NCBI GenBank assembly: GCA_027318525.1
Contig: DAHVPA010000138.1
Coordinates: 1-5,364 of the forward strand
From: Candidatus Cloacimonadota bacterium
GTDB taxonomy: Bacteria; Cloacimonadota; Cloacimonadia; Cloacimonadales; Cloacimonadaceae
DNA: 5,364 nt
Direction of reading: 5' to 3'
Of this stretch, positions 1-5,364 are shown one piece after another. The position numbers and the translations under genes were made by a program. Every line of letters starts with the position of its first letter. Position 1 is the first letter of the stretch. The notes beneath the pieces are model-generated. The model was not told the origin of the DNA. It ran no database searches and saw nothing but the letters and a program-made list of their open reading frames with translations.

Positions 1-962
1 ATACCTTCAGTTTTGGAATAGGTGGAATCAGATGCAGATTGAAGTTGTTTTATTTGTATGAGCTTATCAAGATTAGCCCTAGCATAATCTTCACCAATAG
101 CAATAAGAGTCGATACTTTTCTGAAATCAGTTGCCGAAAATCCACTAAGGTCAGGTTCAAGATTCAAATCGCAAAAAGCAATTTGTTCTGCCAATTTATC
201 CGTGATGCTCAGATTAATGGTCTGATCAAGAACCGAAACGAGATTATCCAGCTTTGCTGCAGGCTGTAGGGTGGAATTGACTTTGAAGCCTATAACATAA
301 TCTGCTCCCATCTCTTTAACTTGTTTTCCCGGTAAGTTTTGCGACAAACCACCATCAATATATAATGTGCTATCCAGGGGGAAAGGTTGCAGTATGCTAG
401 GGATTGACATAGATGCTCTGATACTCTGCAGAAGTGAACCTGATTCAAAAACTCTGATTTCTCCCGTTACCAGGTCAGTAGCAACTGCAGAGAATGGTAT
501 GGGTAATTCATTGAAATCGTTAATACTGGACGAAGATGCGAAGATTCTGAAGAGTTCAAGGTTGATGTTATTACCAATAACCAAAGCCTGTGGAAGTTTT
601 GGATTCCATTTATCATCAAGTCTGAAGAATGCATTACCATAAGGCGACCAGCGTTTTTGACCAATATATAGTTCATCCCTATTCCATTTATCATCAAAAA
701 CATCAGACCAGTCAGTATTAACAAAGACACTTTCGATCTCGGCAGCATTATACCCCATGGCATACATACCACCCACAAGTGCGCCAATACTTGTGCCAGC
801 TATATATTGAGGCTTGAGACCAATCTCCTCCATCACCTTGAGCATCCCAATATGAGCAAAGCCCCTGGCACCTCCTCCACTAAAAGCATAGCCGATGCGA
901 GCGCTTTGGAGCGCTGAGGATAGCACTATCAGGATGACAGGAATCAGGAGATGACGCTTCAT
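1..962 (-). CDS. Secreted patatin-like phospholipase, 3' end outside window
   Basis: Translating the minus strand from ATG at 962 gives 320 residues with no stop before the left edge, so the C-terminus is missing. Residues 1-20 are a typical Sec signal peptide (MKRH, then a Leu/Ile/Val core, then SSALQSA), so the enzyme is exported. The patatin fold starts at once: oxyanion-hole glycines SGGGARG (28-34), the GxSxG nucleophile elbow GTSIG with Ser58, and the second catalytic residue Asp203 in YIDGGLSQNLP (201-211). This Ser-Asp dyad hydrolyses acyl esters of phospholipids. The patatin domain probably ends near residue 305, and a polar segment then leads off the window. Signal-peptide patatins of Gram-negative bacteria often continue into POTRA and Omp85/BamA-type barrel domains (PlpD and Bacteroidetes homologues); that is possible here but not visible. 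The ATG follows the upstream TAG with no gap and has no clear Shine-Dalgarno, so translation is probably coupled. Confidence 0.93.
   Translation of the reverse strand, partial: MKRHLLIPVILIVLSSALQSARIGYAFSGGGARGFAHIGMLKVMEEIGLKPQYIAGTSIGALVGGMYAMGYNAAEIESVFVNTDWSDVFDDKWNRDELYIGQKRWSPYGNAFFRLDDKWNPKLPQALVIGNNINLELFRIFASSSSINDFNELPIPFSAVATDLVTGEIRVFESGSLLQSIRASMSIPSILQPFPLDSTLYIDGGLSQNLPGKQVKEMGADYVIGFKVNSTLQPAAKLDNLVSVLDQTINLSITDKLAEQIAFCDLNLEPDLSGFSATDFRKVSTLIAIGEDYARANLDKLIQIKQLQSASDSTYSKTEG
603..619 (-). repeat. 17-bp direct repeat, copy 1 (within patatin gene)
   Basis: The plus-strand sequence ATTCCATTTATCATCAA is identical to that at 681-697. The copies are 78 bp apart (26 codons), so they are in frame and both encode DDKWN (patatin residues 116-120 here). 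They may be a local duplication or chance convergence. Confidence 0.8.
681..697 (-). repeat. 17-bp direct repeat, copy 2 (within patatin gene)
   Basis: This is the second identical copy of the 17-bp repeat at 603-619, encoding DDKWN at patatin residues 90-94. The flanking bases differ on both sides, so the identity is exactly 17 bp. Confidence 0.8.
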
Positions 963-1544
963 CTAATATGTGTTGGAGTCGGATGAGGCTGTGGAATCCT
1001 GTCCTGAATTTTGGTCAAGCTTACTAGATTTGATTAACCTGAATTCCAGTCTGCCAAAAACAGTATTAGTAGTAATGCTTGAAATAGGATTGGCTGGGTT
1101 TTTTCCTACGACATATCTGTCCTCACCGAATCCTGCATATGAGCGATCAGGCAAAATTGTTGAGCCGAAGACTGTGGTCGATGTAATTTCGAGGTTAAGA
1201 GAATCAGGAACAAGCACGATTGCGTTCCCAAAAACTACCGATATTTCCTTTGGCAGCTTTGATTGTTCTAAATATCCTGTCAAATCAATGGTGCCGCTGG
1301 AAAAGATGATATTACATTCTTCGGAAAAATGGATGTTTTTCAGGGTATTATTATTATGCGTTTTTGCTTTACCTGTGCTTCCCACTATCAGTTTTAAACC
1401 AAACAGGATAATGATAATTCCAAAGAATATCCTGACAAATGGTATATTGATATGAAATGCATATTTGAGCACTATCGAAAACCCAGTCAGAGAAATCAGA
1501 ATGCCCCAAAACAAACCGCCAAAATATAATCCGTTCATTTTCAT
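963..1544 (-). CDS. LiaF-like membrane protein (cell-wall-active antibiotic response family)
   Basis: This is a 193-residue protein. Two hydrophobic segments at about residues 6-27 and 34-55 form a short N-terminal membrane hairpin. A soluble beta-rich domain follows in which a VFG motif recurs at 104-106, 125-127 and 162-164, alternating with strand-like runs such as AIVLVPDSLNLEITS. This pattern matches the C-terminal domain of LiaF and related DUF proteins. The last ~20 residues are polar and Ser/Asp-rich. In Bacillus, LiaF restrains the LiaRS two-component system that senses envelope stress, but no sensor or regulator is seen here, so the function is unknown. A role in envelope homeostasis is inferred from the family and the envelope-related neighbours. 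It starts 33 bp after purL and its stop directly abuts the patatin ATG. ATG codons at residues 1 and 3 are both plausible starts. Family assignment is by pattern only. Confidence 0.75.
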   Translation of the reverse strand: MKMNGLYFGGLFWGILISLTGFSIVLKYAFHINIPFVRIFFGIIIILFGLKLIVGSTGKAKTHNNNTLKNIHFSEECNIIFSSGTIDLTGYLEQSKLPKEISVVFGNAIVLVPDSLNLEITSTTVFGSTILPDRSYAGFGEDRYVVGKNPANPISSITTNTVFGRLEFRLIKSSKLDQNSGQDSTASSDSNTY

Positions 1545-1546
1545 AT

Positions 1547-1556
1547 CCTCCTCCCT
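1547..1556 (-). promoter_or_regulatory. Strong, extended Shine-Dalgarno of the LiaF-like gene
   Basis: On the minus strand the purine run AGGGAGGAGG precedes the ATG at 1544. Its GGGAGG part is 5 nt from that ATG. Its AGGAGG part is 2 nt from that ATG but 8 nt from a second in-frame ATG at 1538. Either Met1 or Met3 could therefore be the true start. This is the strongest ribosome site in the window, in line with the gene following a 33-bp gap rather than an overlap. Confidence 0.75.
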
Positions 1557-1577
1557 ATTATGTTTTTATATTTATAA

Positions 1578-3782
1578 CTATATTTTGATTTCCCAGTATT
1601 TCCTTAAAGTATATATAGGAATGTTTATCTCCTGATCTATTACAAAACCAGTACCGGTAACTATACCAAGTTTACTTAAATCATAACTGGATTTTTTTAC
1701 AACTTTCAGAAACTCATGTTCATTAGATGGATTTATTGTTACTATGATTCTGCCATGTGCTTCGCCAAACCAGGAAACATCTTTTCTACCCTTGGGCTGA
1801 TGCTCGACTACAATTCCGATATTACTGCCGTCGGGTCTAAAACAACACTCAGCCAGGCAAACTAATAGTCCTCCATCAGAGCAATCGTGTGCACTGTTTA
1901 ACAGTCCTTTTTCTACAAGCTCAAGAATTAGGCTTTGCAATACCTTTTCTTTCTCTAAATCAACTTTTGGCGGCATCCCGGAAACCTTTTGATGAATGAT
2001 TTTCAAATATTCCGAACCACCAATCTCTTTACATTCTGAACCAATTAGATATATCAAATCACCTTCATTCTGAAAATACTGCGTCACAGCTTTTGAATAA
2101 TCATTTAGCAGACCCAGCATACCAATAACGGGAGTTGGATAGATCGCACCTGAGGGGTTTTCATTATAGAAAGAGACATTCCCTCCGGTTACAGGTGTAT
2201 TAAATGCCAGGCAAGCATCCGACATCCCTCGGATAGACTCAGCAAAGGTCCAATATACTTCTGGTTTGTAAGGATTGCCAAAATTGAGGCAGTTGGTTAT
2301 GGCCAAGGGCTTTGCTCCCGAACATACAACATTACGAGCTGCCTCTGCGACAGCTGCCTTGGCACCTTCATAAGGGTCCAGCCAGCAATATCTGCTGTTA
2401 CAGTCAGTGGACATAGCCAGTGCTTTTTTTGTATCTTTTACACGGACAACTGCTGCATCAGAGCCGGGTTCGATTATTGTATCAACCTGAACCATGTGGT
2501 CATATTGTCTGTAAACGTCCTTTTTGCTGCAAATGTTGGGTGCGCTGAGCAGTCTGCATAGGATGTTCTGATAATCCATAATCTCTGGCAGGTCAGACAA
2601 ATCGAGACAACGAGTATCTAATAGATAAGTGGGTTCGCATGTTTCTCTAATATAGACAGGGGCTTTCCCACCCAAAACCAATGATTCAGAGGGTATTGAT
2701 GCTACAATGTTTCCGTTTTCCTTTACAGTAAGCAGACCATCTGCCGTGACAGACCCGATGATGACTGCTTCCAGATCCCATTTGTGAAAAATGGCACGCA
2801 GTGCATCGAATTTTTTTGGTTCAGCAATTATCAGCATTCTTTCCTGTGATTCCGAAAGCATTATTTCATAGGGTGTCATGCCTGTTTCGCGTTGGGGTAC
2901 CCTTGCAACATCAATTTCTATACCAACTCCTGTCTTCCCGGACATCTCGCTGCATGAGCAGGTCAATCCGGCTGCACCCATATCCTGAATTGCTACCACC
3001 AAACCGCCCTGTATTACTTCCAGGGTTGCTTCCAATAGCAGTTTTTCCATAAAAGGATCGCCCACCTGAACAGCTGTGCGCTTATCCTCTGACTCTTCAC
3101 TCAGTTCGACAGAAGCAAAAGTAGCTCCGTGGATTCCGTCCCTACCGGTTTTTGCTCCGACATAAACAACATGGTTGCCAATGCCTTGAGCACCTGATTT
3201 GGCAAGATGTTCATGCCTGAGAATGCCTACCGCCATTGCATTGACCAAAGGATTACCTTCGTAACTGTCTTCAAAGTATGTTTCTCCTCCTACGGTAGGG
3301 ACTCCAAAGCAATTTCCATAATCAGCAATGCCGTCCACTACACCTTTGAACAGGTGTTTTACTTTGGGATTCCCGGGATTGCCAAATCGTAAAGAATCCA
3401 GCACTGCCACAGGTCTGGCTCCCATGGTAAAGATATCGCGTAGGATTCCACCTACGCCAGTGGCTGCCCCATGATAAGGTTCCAATGCTGAAGGATGGTT
3501 GTGGCTTTCTATTTTAAAAGACACCGCCAGCCCATCTCCAATATCAACCACTCCGGCATTTTCTTCTCCAGCTTTGGCTAACATGCAGTTTCCCTCTCTC
3601 GGTAATGTTTTGAGCAGCCGGATGGAGTTTTTATAACTGGCGTGTTCAGACCACATGACGCTGAAGATACCCAATTCCACCCAGGTCGGTTCTCGTTTTA
3701 AGATTTCTTTTATCTGCGTATATTCTTCTGTATTGATGCCGTGCGCCTGCAGGAGTTGATCATTAATTTCAATATTGTTCAC
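1578..3782 (-). CDS. purL: Phosphoribosylformylglycinamidine synthase subunit PurL (small type)
   Basis: This 734-residue protein is full length for the small PurL of Bacillus/Thermotoga type and far shorter than the ~1300-residue single-chain enzyme of E. coli. It converts FGAR, ATP and glutamine-derived ammonia to FGAM in purine synthesis, and works with PurQ (glutaminase) and PurS, neither of which lies in the window. Diagnostic segments are ELGIFSVMWSEHASYKNS (36-53, with His47 and Tyr50), KIESHNHPSALEPYHGAATG (90-109), DMGAAGLTCSCSEM (267-280), YDHMVQVDTIIEPGSDAAV (427-445) and AHDCSDGGL (631-639), covering the two AIRS-like halves in order. The position after SEH, usually Cys, is Ala here. 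The start is GTG at 3782, since a stop lies two codons upstream in frame; AGGA sits 6 nt before it. It overlaps the preceding stop as TAGTG, which suggests translational coupling. The frame is intact. Confidence 0.98.
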   Translation of the reverse strand: MNNIEINDQLLQAHGINTEEYTQIKEILKREPTWVELGIFSVMWSEHASYKNSIRLLKTLPREGNCMLAKAGEENAGVVDIGDGLAVSFKIESHNHPSALEPYHGAATGVGGILRDIFTMGARPVAVLDSLRFGNPGNPKVKHLFKGVVDGIADYGNCFGVPTVGGETYFEDSYEGNPLVNAMAVGILRHEHLAKSGAQGIGNHVVYVGAKTGRDGIHGATFASVELSEESEDKRTAVQVGDPFMEKLLLEATLEVIQGGLVVAIQDMGAAGLTCSCSEMSGKTGVGIEIDVARVPQRETGMTPYEIMLSESQERMLIIAEPKKFDALRAIFHKWDLEAVIIGSVTADGLLTVKENGNIVASIPSESLVLGGKAPVYIRETCEPTYLLDTRCLDLSDLPEIMDYQNILCRLLSAPNICSKKDVYRQYDHMVQVDTIIEPGSDAAVVRVKDTKKALAMSTDCNSRYCWLDPYEGAKAAVAEAARNVVCSGAKPLAITNCLNFGNPYKPEVYWTFAESIRGMSDACLAFNTPVTGGNVSFYNENPSGAIYPTPVIGMLGLLNDYSKAVTQYFQNEGDLIYLIGSECKEIGGSEYLKIIHQKVSGMPPKVDLEKEKVLQSLILELVEKGLLNSAHDCSDGGLLVCLAECCFRPDGSNIGIVVEHQPKGRKDVSWFGEAHGRIIVTINPSNEHEFLKVVKKSSYDLSKLGIVTGTGFVIDQEINIPIYTLRKYWEIKI

Positions 3783-4891
3783 TATTTATCCTTTTGTTCA
3801 TAATTTACCGGTTTGAGCATGACAATCAGTTTTTGGAGGGCTTGTTCAATCTGCTCGTATATGCTTCTGTAGTAATCAATTCCTTTGTTGATAGGGTCGT
3901 CGATATCACCTTTATCGCCAATATACTCATTTAGAGTAAAGACTTTATTGGAATAATCCGGATAATTCATATTTATGATATCTCTCTGCCTGGCTTCCAT
4001 TGTCAAAATCAACCAGCTCCCACCCAGGATTTCCGGATTAATTTTACGGGAACGGTGCATTTCAGCATTGATTCCCTGCTCTTTAAGCAGTTGTTGCGAG
4101 TTGAATGAAATATGTGCTCCCGATTCCAGCAAACCTGCCGATTTAGCCAGATATGGCAGCTTGTGAATTGCAGCATAATGATTAAAGAGATATTCAGCTA
4201 TTGGACTGCGGCAGATATTTCCGGTGCAGACAAAAAGAACTGTTGGTTCTGTGAAGCTCTGTTTGATTTCATAGAAAGGAATGGCACTTTCTCTCAGGCA
4301 CTTGAGATATGGTTTTATGGGTTTGCCTTCAGCATCAGTATCGGCATACTCGATTATAGTAGATGGTTCTGTCAGTTCTGTTTCATTAGGAATAAAGCCA
4401 AGGTCAAACCAACTTTCATATCTTTTTGTAATGTCTTTGAGGTTTTCAGCAGGAGGAATTCCGCTAACGTTTATACTCGTACTGATCAGGGGTTCTCCCA
4501 GATAATCAATGATTTGTCTCAACATATAATCACCCGGCACCCGGAAATCCACTTTTCCATTTACTGATATGGTATCAAATCGTTTATTCTTTACAGGCAT
4601 CACGATGGTCAGATTGCCAGGCCAGTAGTGATGCAAAATATGAAGCAGAGACTGCGGAACTTCTATTCCCTGTTCAAACAGCCAGGTAATATCAGAAATC
4701 AAGGCTATGTAACCTGACTTATCTGTTCTTTGCTTGAGTCCTGAGATCCTCTGAATAGCTTTGTCACTGGTCAGGCGGCAGCCGATGCCAAACATGTTTC
4801 CTGTGTAGTGCAAAACTGTGTTATCTGGCATCCAGTTCTTCTCTATTATAGTCTTGAGTTCTTTGGGGCGTGGATTCTTGAACAGTTTCAT
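3782..4891 (-). CDS. Fusion protein: Sua5/YciO/YrdC (threonylcarbamoyl-AMP synthase-like) domain + low-molecular-weight protein tyrosine phosphatase
   Basis: This is a 369-residue protein in one uninterrupted frame. Residues about 1-205 are a YrdC domain: YTGNMFGIGC (29-38), KQR (53-55), WPGNLT (90-95), FRVPGD (116-121), STSINVSG (137-144) and PSTII (176-180). The family's catalytic KxR and SxN residues are present as Lys53/Arg55 and Ser139/Asn141. Such domains make threonylcarbamoyl-AMP from Thr, bicarbonate and ATP for the t6A37 modification of tRNA. Residues about 216-360 are an LMW-PTP/YwlE domain with the P-loop CTGNICRS (nucleophile Cys222, Arg228) and the general-acid Asp332 in DDP. 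No Sua5 C-terminal domain is present. In Bacillus the equivalents ywlC and ywlE are separate neighbouring genes. The first YrdC motif is divergent (YTG where E. coli YrdC has PTE), so t6A activity is likely but unproven; a YciO-like role is the alternative. The start is ATG with GGAG 6 nt upstream. The stop overlaps the purL start by one base. Probably cytoplasmic. Confidence 0.93.
   Translation of the reverse strand: MKLFKNPRPKELKTIIEKNWMPDNTVLHYTGNMFGIGCRLTSDKAIQRISGLKQRTDKSGYIALISDITWLFEQGIEVPQSLLHILHHYWPGNLTIVMPVKNKRFDTISVNGKVDFRVPGDYMLRQIIDYLGEPLISTSINVSGIPPAENLKDITKRYESWFDLGFIPNETELTEPSTIIEYADTDAEGKPIKPYLKCLRESAIPFYEIKQSFTEPTVLFVCTGNICRSPIAEYLFNHYAAIHKLPYLAKSAGLLESGAHISFNSQQLLKEQGINAEMHRSRKINPEILGGSWLILTMEARQRDIINMNYPDYSNKVFTLNEYIGDKGDIDDPINKGIDYYRSIYEQIEQALQKLIVMLKPVNYEQKDK
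3789..3792 (-). promoter_or_regulatory. Ribosome binding site of purL (decides the GTG start)
   Basis: On the minus strand AGGA lies 6 nt before the GTG at 3782, inside the last codons of the upstream fusion gene. An in-frame stop just upstream rules out an earlier start, so GTG is the best-supported initiator. Confidence 0.65.
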
Positions 4892-4897
4892 TTGGTA

Positions 4898-4901
4898 CTC
4901 C
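4898..4901 (-). promoter_or_regulatory. Ribosome binding site of the YrdC-LMWPTP fusion gene
   Basis: On the minus strand GGAG lies 6 nt before the ATG at 4891, inside the 15-bp gap after the EnvC-like stop. It supports the chosen start. Confidence 0.7.
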
Positions 4902-4906
4902 GCTTT

Positions 4907-5364
4907 CTATTCCAGATAATTGAGAGGATTGACAGCTCTTCCATCTTTTCTCAGCTCAAAGTGGAGCAAAGGCTGGATGGCAGAACCAGTCTTTCCTGAA
5001 CGTGCTATGACCTGACCCTGGCTGACGGTTGCACCCCGTGAAACCAAAAGTTCACTATTGTAAGCATAGACAGAGAAAAAGCCGTTTTTATGATCAATGA
5101 TGATAAGCTTGCCCTGTCCGCCATAACGGTCGGAAAAGACCACTTCCCCATCATCCACTGCTTTGACAGATGTCCCTTCTGCCACAGCAATATCTATGCC
5201 GTTATTGATAACGCTGGTGTTGTTGCCGCGGGATTCTTCACCAAAATCTCTTAGAATTCGTCCCCGCACAGGCCAGGGAATACGTTTCCCGCTAAACTGA
5301 TAAGTGTTCTGACGGCGTGGATTATCTGCCGTAAGCCTGGCAATCAGGGATTCCAGTTCTGCAG
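4907..5364 (-). CDS. EnvC/NlpD-like degenerate LytM (M23) domain protein, C-terminal part; 5' end outside window
   Basis: The frame is open from the right edge to a TAG at 4909-4907, giving 151 visible residues, so the N-terminus (a coiled coil in EnvC) is missing. A GTG at 5269 is internal, because recognisable family sequence (GKRIPWPVRGRILRDFGE, visible residues 25-42) spans it. The rest is a LytM/M23 fold: NNGIDI at 53-58, IIIDHKNGFFSVYAYN at 87-102, LLHFELR at 132-138 and a final VNPLNYLE. Against the canonical HxGxD / YxH / HxH motifs, the Asp (57) and last His (134) remain, but the other three histidines are Asn53, Tyr101 and Leu132. It is therefore probably not a working zinc peptidase. 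E. coli EnvC is degenerate in the same way and also has a YGYN-type segment; it activates periplasmic amidases under FtsEX control. By inference this protein activates septal cell-wall hydrolysis in the periplasm. It is the first visible gene of the operon, 15 bp upstream of the next. Confidence 0.9.
   Translation of the reverse strand, partial: AELESLIARLTADNPRRQNTYQFSGKRIPWPVRGRILRDFGEESRGNNTSVINNGIDIAVAEGTSVKAVDDGEVVFSDRYGGQGKLIIIDHKNGFFSVYAYNSELLVSRGATVSQGQVIARSGKTGSAIQPLLHFELRKDGRAVNPLNYLE

Noticed and set aside
39..642. Plus-strand frames of 76 and 91 codons at the left edge
   Set aside because: Both lie opposite the patatin coding region and have no family signature.
467..787. 106-codon minus-strand frame inside the patatin gene
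   Set aside because: It is a different frame from the patatin frame, which is open over all 320 codons and carries every catalytic motif.
970..1455. 161-codon open frame on the plus strand opposite the LiaF-like gene
   Set aside because: It lies wholly antisense to a gene with a strong ribosome site, membrane segments and family motifs, and its translation shows no recognisable domain.
1545..1577. AT-rich 33-bp gap between purL and the LiaF-like gene as a promoter or terminator
   Set aside because: It holds the Shine-Dalgarno and an AT-rich run, but no -35/-10 pair with proper spacing and no GC-rich hairpin with a T-run. It is too short to claim either.
4112..4567. 151-codon plus-strand frame opposite the YrdC-phosphatase fusion
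   Set aside because: It is antisense to a well-supported two-domain enzyme, and its translation resembles no known family.
5267..5269. GTG at 5269 as the start of a short 120-residue M23 protein
   Set aside because: The frame continues upstream to the window edge with conserved EnvC-type sequence (GKRIPWPVRGR) spanning the GTG, so it is an internal Val codon.

Overview
The window is packed with protein-coding genes, and every real gene lies on the minus strand. Read in the direction of transcription (right to left) the order is: the C-terminal part of an EnvC/NlpD-type degenerate LytM (M23) protein; a two-domain protein fusing a Sua5/YciO/YrdC (threonylcarbamoyl-AMP synthase) domain to a low-molecular-weight protein tyrosine phosphatase; purL (small, PurS/PurQ-dependent type); a LiaF-like small membrane protein; and a secreted patatin-like phospholipase that runs off the left edge. 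The junctions are 15 bp, a 1-bp overlap (TAGTG), 33 bp and 0 bp (TAG immediately followed by ATG). The set therefore looks like one operon. No promoter, terminator, RNA gene, mobile element or CRISPR array could be supported, and no stretch over 300 bp lacks a gene.

The organism is most likely a diderm (Gram-negative-type) bacterium. An EnvC-like amidase activator and a patatin carrying an N-terminal signal peptide both fit a cell with a periplasm and outer membrane. Base composition is moderately AT-rich by eye. The gene mix would fit the Bacteroidetes/FCB side of the tree, for example Cloacimonadota, but this placement is a weak inference and no taxonomic marker is present.

The cluster combines cell-envelope functions (division-associated peptidoglycan remodelling, a LiaF-like membrane protein, a secreted lipase) with core metabolism (purine synthesis, tRNA t6A modification). 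The most noteworthy item is the YrdC-phosphatase fusion. Its YrdC half keeps the KxR and SxN catalytic residues but has a divergent first motif. Its phosphatase half has Ile where the phosphoarginine phosphatase YwlE has Thr. The patatin frame has no stop inside the window, so I translated it by hand from 962 to the left edge. I see no clear sign of an undescribed defence or mobile system here.
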